Shown piece by piece: positions 1 through 11,126 of a stretch of DNA of 44,495 nt. The position numbers and the translations under genes are program-made. Source of the DNA: Hirudo medicinalis. Its lineage: Eukaryota > Annelida > Clitellata > Hirudinida > Hirudinidae. How positions within the stretch are numbered: position 1 is the first letter of the stretch; every line of letters starts with the position of its first letter. The notes under the pieces are model-generated. The model did not search any database and had not been told where the DNA came from. It worked only from the letters and a program-made list of their open reading frames with translations. The stretch covers positions 57,311 to 101,805 of the forward strand of contig MPNW01000853.1 in assembly GCA_011800805.1 (NCBI GenBank), given 5' to 3'.

Positions 1-1756
1 CTTAAAATTGACCAGCAATAAATTACATAAGGGTGGTGCATCTAATCAGCACAAAAGTCACTTTCATATTCAGCTCTCACGTGCCATGGGATTGTTAGGG
101 AAGGATTTGTTGACTGAACTTCCTTCCTATTTTCGGCCATCAATTGCATCGAATACGTCCGAGATATTTGCATATGATTAATATTAATGAGCCTTAATTG
201 AGCTTTCACATGGACATGGAGATATCAATCTAAATTAACATCTCATTAGCATGAAGTCGTTCTTAAATTGTCTTTCATTCTTAAAATCAACTCCCAATCA
301 GCTGTTCCATCCTCCACCAATGAGCACAGATTGTGCCTCAATTCCACTCTCCAGAGAGACGAATGGCCATGGATCTGTGAGTCAGTGATTGATGGGAGTC
401 ATTCATTTTGATATTATTATTATTATCATTATTATTATTAATATTATTATTATTTTGTTGTTGCCATATTTATGCCGTGACAAGTGATAATTTGATTTTA
501 TTGTGATCATAAAACAGCTCATCCCCTGGGACACCTAGTCTCAAGCAACTCCCTTTCTGGAAGATCTTTCCACATCCATGCCATCAGAAGTTCAGGGGTT
601 CGAGTTGATAAATATCATGTCAATTATTCGCTAAATTGTTAGTTCTTACATAAATCGGTTAAATTTTGATTAGGCAAAAAAACAATAAGGCCAACTAGTA
701 ATAATAACTTAATAATATTAATTAATATGTGGCGCCATGTCAGAGGCGCATGTTTACGCTAGAATATTGAGTAGGTAAGTTGTGAATAAATTATAGTGCA
801 TAATTCATTGAAAGTACATTCGAATTAACTTTGGAAAATTAAAACGATTTAAAAACTCCGGCATCGTTCAACTTGCAGAACACGTGCGAATCAGGAGGTT
901 CCCTGACCGTTTCATGCTCAGTTTTGACTTTCACTTTCCATTTCAATCCTTGCTTTCCAAACACAAGCGAGTTTGTTTGTTTGACTAAAACGAGAAACAT
1001 GCTATTTAAATGATTTCTTGATTAAACCATAAAACGATAAAATGAGTTAAATTAAGTGACTTTTAAACATTTATAATCCGGAAAGTCGCGTGATTAAGCT
1101 TAAAATATGAACAAATTGTTGAATTAAAAAAATCCACAAAATGTAACAAAGGATGCTACGTGATCATAATCATAATCGTGATCGTAATCATAATCGTGAT
1201 CATAATGAACAACATAACTGTACATTTCTCTTTTTTTCTCATGCCAAGGAAATCCTGGATCTTATAATTTTTCCTTACAAAGCAATTTCATGCTAAAATA
1301 TTTATAATAATGAGGAATTACAATATTTATTGGCAAATTATACCATTTGTCATTCAACATGGAAAATATTTGTTAGCTTCATGGTACGATAATAATAATA
1401 ATAATTAAAATAATTACACGTGACGATAAACATCAAAAAGTCAAACCAATTAAAAATAATTAATTTAAAAAAAATGTTAATTTGATAAAACATGCAACTA
1501 AAACAATAAAGTGTAATTTCAGAACAATCTCAGCTAAAACCATATTTTTATTAATAAAAATTAATATTTACAAATTATATTTATAAATAAATTTTTATCA
1601 AATGTAAATTTATCTTATTATATTTTTTGACGGAAAAAATATATATCATACATGCGAAAAGAATTGACACATCGGTGTGTGAGGTCAAATCAAGAAATAA
1701 TCCTTCGTGTCTCTACTTGTGTCATCGAACAGTGTCAGCCTTCAGTTGACCAGTAC

Positions 1757-1803
1757 AATGACGATGATGATGGTGATGGTGATGACGATGACGATGACGA
1801 TGA
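1757..1803. repeat. GAT/GAC microsatellite abutting an assembly gap
   Basis: Imperfect GAT/GAC trinucleotide tract that runs straight into the N gap. The gap was probably caused by this repeat. Confidence 0.85.
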
Positions 1804-1995
1804 NNNNNNNNNNNNNNNNNNNNNNNNNNNNNNNNNNNNNNNNNNNNNNNNNNNNNNNNNNNNNNNNNNNNNNNNNNNNNNNNNNNNNNNNNNNNNNNNN
1901 NNNNNNNNNNNNNNNNNNNNNNNNNNNNNNNNNNNNNNNNNNNNNNNNNNNNNNNNNNNNNNNNNNNNNNNNNNNNNNNNNNNNNNNNNNNNNNN
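1804..1995. other. assembly gap (192 Ns)
   Basis: A run of N; its content is unknown. The left edge is a GAT repeat and the right edge is unique sequence. Confidence 0.99.
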
Positions 1996-2300
1996 AAAAG
2001 GCACTTACTTGAATGAATACTGAGGCGTAATGTCAATTATAAACAGCAGATGATTCACACTCACTTGTCAAGGAGTGGATGGAAGGAGGTCACGTGTTCT
2101 ACTTGTTGTCTCAGAAACTTCATCATCATCAACATCTTCATCATCAGCAGCACGATCGGATGGAACTTAGCGTATTGGTGACCAGTTTAAATCTGTTTAA
2201 ATACGACACAGTATGAATCAAGTATCATCATCATCACTTGCAATTAGACTTATAGTTTAAGAAAATTATTATTATAAATATTTGTTAAGAAATAACTAAT

Positions 2301-2368
2301 TTATTATTATTATTATTATTATTTTATTATTGTTGTTATTATTGTTATTATTGTTATTGTTATTATTT
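2301..2368. repeat. ATT/GTT microsatellite
   Basis: Interrupted ATT tract with GTT variants. Confidence 0.9.
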
Positions 2369-2545
2369 GTTAAGTAATGATTACATTTAAATGTTAAAAC
2401 TTTAAATCAGGTAATTCGAAATTTAATATAAATAGAAAATTTAATGAAATATTAAAACTGCAAACATCGATTATTAAATTTTTAGTTATTGGCGTTATTT
2501 ACCAATGACAGAGAGTCCCAGTAGAAATGTTGGACTACTTCTTCC

Positions 2546-2594
2546 AACATCAACAACAACAGCATCAACAACAACAACATCAACAACAACAAGA
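2546..2594. repeat. CAA/ATC microsatellite
   Basis: CAACAACAT-type repeat. It makes the Thr/Ser-rich start of a spurious 152-codon open frame (2505-2963, +), which continues into the retroelement-like segment next to it. Confidence 0.8.
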
Positions 2595-2744
2595 GACACC
2601 AATCTACTCGGCCTTCTTCTACTCAGCTGTTGTTGCCCCCCTGAACCTTCCCCCACCATCAGTCGACCTCCTCAAACTCTTCCTTACCCCAGGTATCACG
2701 TGACTTTCAAATCATACATTTCAACAGATGTTGTATTTTATGCA

Positions 2745-2945
2745 CATTTATTTTTTTATTTATTTATTAATTTCTTGAGGTCACATTCCACGAAATATAA
2801 CATACAATCACGAAAATTACAAACCAAAATTCAAGGATATACAATAAAAATTCTGCTGACACCCAAAGGCCGCCCGAAGGGAACACCGTTCCCGCTAATT
2901 GGGCCACCCACATGGAACCTACATACAATTTTATATACTACAATT
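2745..2945 (-). mobile_element. probable 3' end of a truncated non-LTR retrotransposon
   Basis: Read on the minus strand, a moderately GC-rich segment with GGGAACGGTGTTCCC and GGGCGGCC words at about 2865-2905 passes into a tail of AATAAATAAATAAA-like repeats (plus-strand TTTATTTATTTATT at about 2748-2770). A simple-sequence A-rich tail after a unique 3' UTR is typical of 5'-truncated LINE copies. No reverse transcriptase coding is left. There is no second copy in the window, so the assignment rests on structure alone; another repeat class is possible. Confidence 0.35.
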
Positions 2946-2969
2946 GCACAAGCATCAAAATAAAAATAA

Positions 2970-4455
2970 GTTGTGTTGGAAATTGCAGAATTAAATCAGT
3001 AAATCATGATTGTGCGATGAGTGTGATTTAAGCACATGTGTCTCAATGTTGAGGCTGAGATGGTTGACTTAATTTCAATCGGTTTATTTTGATAAATCCG
3101 ATGTTTACAAGTGACATTTAATGTTTTTAATTAATTGAAATATATGATGATGTCGAATTTTGGAAAAACCAAAAATGTTACTAACGTGATGATGATGCTA
3201 GTGATGATTGTGGTAGTGATGGCGATGATGATGATAACGATCACGATGATGATGGTGATGTTTAAGTAATTGATATTTATATTTTCAATTGCGATCAAAC
3301 CATCTTTATAATTGATTTATGAATTAATGCAACAATCATTCATTATTTTCATTTAATTCACTGCTTTACTCCACGCACAGAAAAATGTTTTTCAATTTGT
3401 CCTTCAATTTGTCCTTGCTACTTTTAAAAATAATTTGTGCAAGAATTTTGTCCAAGTCAAAGGATACACGGTTGAGTGAGCATGAAAGAGTGATTGTTCT
3501 GAAAGCAAATTTCAGTAATTTTAAAATATTTTTCTTAAGTAAATAAATCTTTAAGAAATATTTTTAAGTTCAAAAAATTCAAACTTATAAAAAATACTGT
3601 GCTTTTTCTTGTGATGCAGAAAATTATTCAAGCAGATCTTTCTTTGGACTCGGTTTAATAAACTTGCGAACATTTAAAAATAACTTGAAATTAAATTTAT
3701 TTAAATTTATTCGACAAAAACCTTTAAAGGCAGCATTAACGTTGACTGAGTCAACAAAATTTTTCTGGAATTTACTGCGTTTTTAAGTAAATTCATCCAA
3801 ATGAAGCCAATTATTCTCACTTATTTCTCTTGCTTAAATAAAATATTAATTATTATTTTAACGAAATCAAACTTGGACAAATTTTTAAATTAATAAACAG
3901 TTTTAATTAATAATAAATTAATAAACTAATTTAATCAGTTTAACAATTTCTGGATTATTTAAAATTTAATGAAGATTATGATGATGATTAGGAAAATAAT
4001 GAGGGAATGAGCTTTGGAAATGGTGTAACATTGTGATGAAGTTACAATGAACCCGATCAACTTTGTAAAGAAGCAAGATGTGGATGCTCAGAAAACTCTT
4101 AAGTTAAAACCATCTGAAGAAAGCGGAATGTTTTAGTTTCTGTTTGTTGTGTGAATGTGAATGAAACAATATAAAGGGCGTGAAATTAATTCAGGACTTC
4201 AATGCAATTCTGACCAGAAATGAAGACCAGAAGCAGTTTCTACTCCTACTTTCACAGGAGCAGCGAAAACTGTTTCCTGACCAATCTCTGTGATTCAATT
4301 GGTCGCATGAGTGGCAGATGCTATTTAGTGTGAACAAGTCATGAACATGGGGAGTACGAATAGGATGGCAGGATATGAATTTGGGGGAGTGTTGGAGACA
4401 GGTGTTAAACTGTTAAACCAGTCAGAACAAGAGAGAGATCTGGGAGAATTATGCA
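2970..4455. other. gene-free stretch
   Basis: AT-rich sequence without a supportable ORF. It contains a GAT-rich microsatellite at 3186-3260. Confidence 0.55.
3186..3260. repeat. imperfect GAT microsatellite
   Basis: GAT/GTG trinucleotide tract with substitutions. Confidence 0.75.
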
Positions 4456-4463
4456 CAAGAGTG

Positions 4464-5541
4464 GAAAATCAACGATTTTTAATCGATTAAAATTTCCTTA
4501 ATCGATTAATCGGAAATTTTTAAATTTATTTTTATAAATAATAATTTTGTAATAGTCCTCTTTTTGGTTACTTACTTTTCCCCCGCATTATCATTGTTAT
4601 TTAGTTAGAACAAAGTAAACAACAATGACGAGTACTGAAAACAGCGTGCAGGTTAGCCGAATGGATTGCGTTCCTGCATGCGGTCGTAATAGCAACAGTC
4701 GTAATGTGTCGTGTTCGCACCCCAGCCTGCACCGCCAGGGAGCGCCCTCGGTTATAAATGGTAGATCGATTAAAAAGTACCTTCACATCCTGTTCGGATA
4801 CGTAAGGCACTCAAAAAATCGGCTAAATACAAATACAAACAACGTGGAAGTTAAGCATTCCAGATGATGGACCACGAACAGTGCTACGGGGAGCTCTTCA
4901 AAACCAGGCCTACAACTTGGCCAGTCAACGTACAATCGACACTGTGATTGCTAAGATGTACAAAGAGAAGTTAGCAGAGCATAAGAAAGTTTAATGACTT
5001 CACGAACAGAATTGAAGGCATTGATGCTTTGCCAACATTACAAATGGCTGTGGTCTTAGATCCACGTTACAAGAAGCTCACATTTCTAAGAGCGAAACGA
5101 GAAGCAGTATGGATAGCATTGCTAACTGCATTCAGAGCTTTCTATGATCGAAAACATCGAGCAGGACTTCCAAAGAAGAAAAAAACAATGAGACAAGATT
5201 ACCAGTGCCGAAGAGACAAAGAATTACTTTGTTGATGAGTTACTCTGAATCGCATTCCTCAGCTATTATTATTATTATTATTATTATTATACATTATTAT
5301 TAATTCCCGGTTTTTTCTCAGTTTTTAAACATATAAACGAATTTAAAACATGTTTGTATGAAGTTAAGTCATTGATTGTTTTAGCTAACCAGGGTGGGTG
5401 ATTGTGTGTAGTGTATATACTGATAATGCAGAGTTGCGATGCAACCAGATCAGCTAAAAGTAGGCGGAATATATGTGCGTTATATTTGATCGAATTTAAT
5501 CGATTAATCGATCAAGAAAATTTTAATCGTTCGCAGCCCTA
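4464..5541 (+). mobile_element. decayed hAT-family DNA transposon
   Basis: The ends are rich in the palindromic word TTAATCGATTAATCG: left at about 4475-4515, right at about 5487-5541. Read inward on the minus strand, the right end is GGGCTGCGAACGATTAAAA, the style of known hAT terminal inverted repeats. The left end keeps CAACGATT, then AAAATTTCC and TTAATCGATTAATCG, but has lost its outermost bases and seems to carry a small insertion. Between them lies a recognisable piece of transposase C-terminal region (4975-5235). An ATT microsatellite (5264-5302) has expanded inside. At about 1.1 kb, with most transposase missing, it cannot be autonomous. Confidence 0.7.
4975..5235 (+). pseudogene. 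hAT transposase fragment (C-terminal region)
   Basis: The open frame from 4975 to the TGA at 5233-5235 encodes the hAT/ZBED signature LQMAVVLDPRYKKLTFL, matching the family pattern of LDPRFK, a short spacer and L.FL. It is followed by REAVW and a Lys-rich tail. A stop lies in frame just upstream (4972-4974). No catalytic DDE residues, BED zinc finger or complete dimerisation domain are present. It is an 86-codon relic of a transposase that is normally several hundred residues long. Confidence 0.7.
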
Positions 5542-5639
5542 ATATTTTTATATAATGACTAAATATAGTGGTAGATAAATATCTTGGTTTTAATCGAGAG
5601 AAAAGATACAAAACCTAATTTGTTAGGCCACCCTAATAT

Positions 5640-5851
5640 TTATATTGTAAATTCTGCCTAAACATATTTTTATCCTAAATTATGAACATATTTATATTGT
5701 AAATTATAAACATACTTATATTGTAAATTATAACATATTTTTATTCTAAATTATAAATAATTATATGGTAAATTATAAACATACTTATATTAAAAATTAT
5801 TAACATATTTTTATTCTAAATTATGAACATATTTATATTGTAAATTATAAA
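5640..5851. repeat. AT-rich tandem array, about 24-bp unit
   Basis: Units of the form AACATATTTATATTGTAAATTAT recur about nine times, with substitutions such as ATACTTATATT and ATTTTTATTCTAAATT and small length changes. Confidence 0.8.
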
Positions 5852-6923
5852 CGTAATTACATTTTAATTGCAATGTAATTATCCTCCAGTGTTTCATCAA
5901 GAGTGTTTCACTTGAAAATAGTTTCATCATCGACTCAGGGGTTTCCTTCCATTAATTTCGCAATTTAAATTTGTAAGTGTTTGCAACCACTTCAATCCAC
6001 TGTCATGTTTTTAGAACAATAGATTATTTTGAAATACTTTAATAATGCAATTGCAGGTAAATATTTGGAAAATAATTAAAGTTAATTGACTAATTAGTAA
6101 TTATGTTTAATGGAAAGAATGATTGAGACTATTTCGAAACATGCTTCATCTTCCACGGGATGAATTTTACAAGTTATTTCATGAATTAGGAAAATTAAAG
6201 CGTTTATTAATTGGAAATTATACAAATTCATAATGAAATTGTATTAAAAATAAAGTTTAATTGACTATTCATTTGCAGTTTCAATTTTTAAAGTTTGTTT
6301 TAAAATCGCTGATTTTTAAAATTGCGGTGGAATCGTTATTTTCAATGCCTCGTTAAAATTGAAAACCAATATAAGAAGCACTCAGTTTTCGTAATCATGT
6401 CTGTGCCTTTATTACATTTCCAAATGTCGTCCTTATGTAATGATTACGATGTTGATAATGATAATGATATTACGATGATGACAACGACGACGATGACATT
6501 AAATAATTAGCAATCCATAATTACCTAATTTAAATTTAGCAAGTCAGCAAAGTAATTACCCCGATAAATTATCACAAATAATAAGCCATGACATTGCCTC
6601 AGATGACAATGTTCTGCAGAGAGCAGGTTGGGCGTGAAAGATGCAGTGACTTAATCAAATGACAACCACGTGAAATGTGAATCTTATTCTGTGCGCTCGT
6701 CTGATGGTGTTGTTGCAAATAAATTGTTGTTTTTTTTACTTTTTGAATAAAACTTTATTTTTGAACAAATGTAAGAAGGAAATTCTTGTTCGAACAGACG
6801 TTTACAACCAAAAATTATCAAGATTAGAAACATGCTCACGAAAGAGTGAAGGTTCGTTGAAAGAAAACATTTACGAATTCAATACGCTGACACTATTATG
6901 AACAGTACTCCATAGAAATTAAG

Positions 6924-7055
6924 TGTTATTATTATTGTTGTTATTAATATTATGGCTATTACTATTGTTATTGTTGCTATTATTGTTGTTGTTGTCGTTG
7001 TCGTTGTTGTTGTTGTTGGTGTTGTAGTTATTATTAGACGTAGTGTCGTTGTTGT
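6924..7055. repeat. TTG/TTA/TCG degenerate microsatellite
   Basis: Trinucleotide tract dominated by GTT with ATT and GTC variants. Confidence 0.75.
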
Positions 7056-7466
7056 TACATTAAATTGACAATTTTAAGTTAAATTAGATAAAATCTAGAT
7101 GTTAGTTGTTCCGACAAAATGTTTTGGTCACTCACAATACAACTTATGAATTCTGTTGCAACATTCCCAGGCAGAATAAAATGAGATCGAAAGATTAATT
7201 GAACTTTAAATTGTTTCAGAGGTCGATAAAGAGTCCATGAACAAGTCATCCACTCATGGGAAGTCGCACGTGAAGTTTCTGACGAGGAGCAAATATTTTC
7301 GAGTTCTTCCAAAAAACTCCCAAAATGTCGTCAGCAAACCTTCGTTCGTTCATTTCTTTTCAGTCCTCCATGCATGTGTACAAGTTCTCGTCTGTCTGAA
7401 GTAGAAAACAGCACAATTAGTTTCAATTATTTCAATAATAACCAATAATATTAATATTAAAAAGTA

Positions 7467-7472
7467 TTTATT
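7467..7472 (-). terminator. candidate poly(A) signal (AATAAA)
   Basis: Plus-strand TTTATT lies about 260 bases downstream of the minus-strand stop at 7730-7732. This is a plausible distance for the 3' end of the Ser/Arg-rich gene. AATAAA is frequent by chance in such AT-rich DNA. Confidence 0.3.
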
Positions 7473-7729
7473 TTCTCAGAAAATATTTTTTATAATCAGT
7501 ATTCGATTTGATTTTCAGAAGCGAAGCATTTTAATAACTCAAAATGTATAATGACACATAATGGAGAAATCGCACGGAACAGGAATCCGATTGAACCATT
7601 GTGAACATCAAATTACAACCGACGTGAAATCTTTATAATATTTTTTTTTATATTATAATATCGTGAACCAACCAACCTAGATACACGCGAAGATGATGAA
7701 AATTTCTTGAACACATATTCAACATTTCT

Positions 7730-9671
7730 TCAGAATCTCAAAACACTCGTAGGTCTCAAAAAATACGAAGACACAAAGGAACTGCTGTAGTTTCTGCCTT
7801 TTGACATTAAACCGCTGTTGTCGTTGTAAACGGAAGATCTCTTGTTGTAGTCGTTGTTGTAAACGGAAGATCTCTTGTTGTAGTCGTTGTTGTAAACGGA
7901 AGATCTCTTGTTGTAGTCGTTGTTATAAGCAGAAGATCTCTTGTTATTGTCGTAGAAACCATAGTTGAATCCAGGGGCCAAAGAACTTCTTCTGAAGGAA
8001 GGAGGATCTGAGGAAAGTGAAGGAGGAACAAACGAAGATCTCATCCTCGATGAACAGTTGTTGCTGAATCTGCTCAGGTCGAAGTGACCAGGGACACTCG
8101 CGGCTCTCAGTGACCTCGTCGAACTCAAGAACGGTGTCACGTAATCGACAACTGAATCCCTTCTCGAGGCAGGAGTTGAACTCGAAACGAACGAACTGAC
8201 GAAGCTGTTTCTCCTCTGACCAATTGGTGAATAGGCCCTCGTGATGAGAGGTTCATAGGAAACTGGTTGCAAGGAGACACTGTTGGACCTACGTCTGAGA
8301 GTGGGTGCCAATGGTTGTTTCTCCTCGTGTCTCGGTGGAAATGAGAGGCGACTGAGGAATCTTTGAGGTCGTACGAAGTCCTCCTGATCATGTTTTATCT
8401 TCCTCGGTGACCACGAACTCACACGTTGAGAGGGAGTGGGTGGTAACTGATAATTATATCAGTTATATATAATATTATATAATGTAATAAGGATCAAACC
8501 TCTTTGAATTTCGAAAAGTAATTGTTTGAATAATTAGACAACCGAATTAAAATGTAATTTATAAAATATTTACAATTAAATTAGTTTTTTTAGAAGCAAC
8601 CAGGAATTATCTCCTCATTGAAGCAAGCCTCATTTTTAAACAATTAAATGAAGTAACTTTCGCACGTTTGAAAAGTTAACAGAAAAAACTGTTAATAGAA
8701 AGTGGTATATTAAATTCAATCGAGCGTGTTTAATTAAAAATAAATACATACATATACATGTTTAATACAAATACTTGTATTGACAAACATGTCAAACTGC
8801 TGAGGCTCAACGAAGAAAATCATGCGGTTTGATGATCTTGATAATAGTTTTGTGTCTTAATAAAGTTTTATGATGATGCTAACTTAATCTCAATGCGCAT
8901 TGGTTCCGAAGATTCCAGAAATTCTTGTCAGGAGAAGAAGAATGCATTTCCATGAGGCAAGTAAAACCATGGCGTTTTGCGAACATTCCTTCGTCAACAA
9001 CTGCTGAACAGAACGTCGAAAACATCTTCAGACACTTAATTGCCTGTTATCTTAATTCGTCCACAACCTTCGATATTTATAAATATATCGACTCTATTTA
9101 AAGACTTTCAAGCAATTATCGGTTTGCACATCTTGGTGTGGAAGTTAGCACAGAAAGTTGGGCTCCTCCAAGCAGCTGTAAAAGCAGCAGTCGACAGCCT
9201 TGGAGTTCTTAAAGTCCTATTCATCAATTATGCCGAGGACATAATTTTTAATTAATTGTTTAATTAATTGATTAATAAAATACTACTACTACCTTCGTGT
9301 TCGCAACCCAGCTTGCATCGCTTAATATAAATATGCTTATAATAATATATAATATATATTATTACATACATATATAATATATAATATATATTATTACATA
9401 CATATATAATATATAATATATATTATTACATACATATATAATATATAATATATATTATTACATACATATATAATATATAATATATAATATATATTATTAC
9501 AAGTAGAAATTATTCATGTTGAACGCACCCCCAGCGGAAATTCAGATTTAGTTTCCAATCTCTTCCTGGCTTGTCTGTCAACATGATGATCACTCTGCTG
9601 GTACTTGCTGATCCACTCAAGATCTGTACTGCCTCTTCTTTGCTTCATCATCACTTTGGAATATATTTGTC
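7730..9671 (-). CDS. Ser/Arg-rich repeat protein, last two exons (partial at 5' end)
   Basis: I do not recognise the family. Model: an upstream exon at 9671..9529 (acceptor CACCAG, donor GTGCGT) joined to the terminal exon at 8446..7730 (acceptor TTATCAG, stop TGA at 7732..7730). The join is phase 0 and adds LPPTPSQR to the open frame. The upstream exon starts in phase 1, so more exons lie upstream. The visible product is about 285 residues. It contains an acidic/basic segment (DLEWISKYQQSDHHVDRQAR), an LPPTP proline motif, then a basophilic-kinase-like region with many RRxS sites (RRRSNS, QRRNSF, SRRDSV, FRRSSL), four tandem copies of YNNDYNKRSSV, and the C terminus FLRPTSVLRF. There is no membrane segment or enzymatic domain; it is probably a disordered, phosphorylated scaffold or cytoskeletal protein. 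The terminal exon is well supported by its GC content and 238-codon length, the upstream exon less so. Confidence 0.6.
7820..7945 (-). repeat. in-frame 33-bp coding tandem repeat, four copies
   Basis: GAAGATCTC recurs at 7833, 7866, 7899 and 7932, exactly 33 bases apart. On the minus strand each copy encodes YNNDYNKRSSV or a variant (DNNKRSSA in the first, the last one diverged). The copies are nearly identical, so the expansion is recent. Confidence 0.95.
8447..9528. other. intron of the Ser/Arg-rich gene, containing repeat debris
   Basis: Lies between the two proposed exons. It contains a segment at about 9090-9320 ending in TTAATAAAATACTACTACTAC, which looks like the simple-sequence tail of a LINE 3' end. 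This is followed by a 26-base word also found inside the hAT relic, and then the 32-bp satellite. The 71-codon plus frame at 9040-9255 overlaps this debris and is not supported as a gene. Confidence 0.45.
9330..9503. repeat. 32-bp AT satellite, five units
   Basis: The word ATTATTACATACATATATA recurs with its C at 9365, 9397, 9429 and 9461 (exact 32-bp steps). The last unit is 39 bp away because of a 7-bp TAATATA insertion. The unit is almost purely A/T and partly self-complementary. Confidence 0.95.
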
Positions 9672-10768
9672 CTGGTGATTGAAATTATTATTGGATATAA
9701 TGTTTTGGTGTTTCTGTGATGCCAAATAATGCTATGATGATGATGGTGTCGATGACGATGACGATGATAGCAATGATGACGACGGTATGATGAGATGTTG
9801 AAGCCAAAACTACATCACTAAACCAAGCAGTTAAGGAATGTTCCCCCGCAAGAAATTCCTCGACAAATTGGATTGGTTATCAGAGGTCAGTTTTGCTGAG
9901 TGGTTAAATTGAATAAGTTACTATCTATTACTAATTATTTGAACAATAAAAAAAACAAGTAAAAAATCAAACAAATCAAAACAATTATTTAAGAGAAGAT
10001 TACGAAAATGAAACAAAGTTATCGAACCTCCAAGAAAGATATTTCAAAATGAAGTGTGGATTAAAATCTTATTTTGAAAACCAAAATGATATAAAATTAT
10101 TCAGCACTTGGGGACATTATAAATAATATTATCCCCTGTCATCCTGTTTGTTCAAAAACACGGGGAGACTGAAAGATTTGAAAAAGTATCGCCTCGTGAT
10201 CCTGGTCACAAAAAGTTGAAATGCAATAAAAGCGTTGATTAAATCCTTGATGACGTTTACAAGCCATGGTTCTTATTGCTTGAAATGTGGGGAATTCTTC
10301 CACAAAATTAATAGTTTTTTTTATTCTTGATTAAAAGATCTGAAATGAATGGCTTCCATCCCTCGACCTGCAAGATGAATTACGGGAGGAATCTTAAAGG
10401 TGCATCAATCTTTTTCTATTTAGCTCCGAAGCTGCTGCAATCCTGGCATTACAAATATTCGTAGAAACGGGATGTTTGTTGATGCAATAGTGGACCACAA
10501 GGAATAATTACTCGGTAAGTTGAAAATAGAAACCAACTACACAATACACAGCATGAGTTTTAACTGCTTGATGTTAAATAACAGAACGATCTTCAGTGGA
10601 CGTTATGATCCTAATGACTGATGAGATTAATAACAATGTCATTACGACTTAAATAATGATAATTTATTCAAGGATTCCACGAGGAATATTTTGAAAATAT
10701 TTTGAAATATTTTGAAATATTTTCAACAGGAAGACACAACATCGTCTGCTAATCGATGCTCCTGAAAC

Positions 10769-10909
10769 ATGGTGTTGAAAGTTCAACAGGTGCAAATGAA
10801 ATTGCTGGAATTTACGATGGAAAACAATGAAATCGAACCACGGAAGCTGGAGAATGTGGAGTGCGTGGATCAAAGTTTTCAGAGAAGTTCTGGGAATACT
10901 TTAGAATGA
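10769..10909 (+). CDS. possible small ORF, unknown
   Basis: ATG at 10769, TGA at 10907-10909, 46 codons, starting MVLKVQQVQMKLLEF and rich in Glu, Lys and Gln. A stop codon lies three codons before the ATG. It could be a smORF, a decayed TE fragment or chance; there is no domain, polyadenylation or splice evidence. Confidence 0.15.
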   Translation: MVLKVQQVQMKLLEFTMENNEIEPRKLENVECVDQSFQRSSGNTLE

Positions 10910-11046
10910 ATTGAACATAATCAAATTGGAAAAGAATGCATGTCATCCTAATTATGAATGATATCTTACTACAATTATTTCAATAATAATAATTATTTTG
11001 AAGAAACATATTATTTTTAATAACATATATTTAACATTATACGAAT

Positions 11047-11057
11047 TATTATTATTA

Positions 11058-11104
<47 letters not shown>

Positions 11105-11126
11105 TATTATTATTATTATTATTATC
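11047..11126. repeat. ATT microsatellite
   Basis: Nearly uninterrupted ATT repeat with two ATATT interruptions. Confidence 0.95.

Larger units (their letters stand above)
1..2500. other. gene-free AT-rich stretch
   Basis: I see no supported gene here. The stretch is AT-rich with short tandem repeats at 411-454 (ATT), 1162-1206 (18-bp GATC/TAATC unit), 1757-1803 (GAT) and 2301-2368 (ATT/GTT). Open frames across the N run are artefacts of the Ns and the GAT repeat. Confidence 0.6.
5545..7460. other. gene-free stretch with AT-rich repeats
   Basis: Holds the 24-bp array (5640-5851) and a TTG/TTA tract (6924-7055). Short open frames at 6322-6510 and 6677-6901 have biased, low-complexity composition and no recognisable motif. 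Confidence 0.5.

Noticed and set aside
2505..2963. 152-codon plus ORF with a Thr-rich start
   Set aside because: It starts in a CAA/ATC microsatellite and runs antisense through a LINE-like 3' end; no splice or domain evidence.
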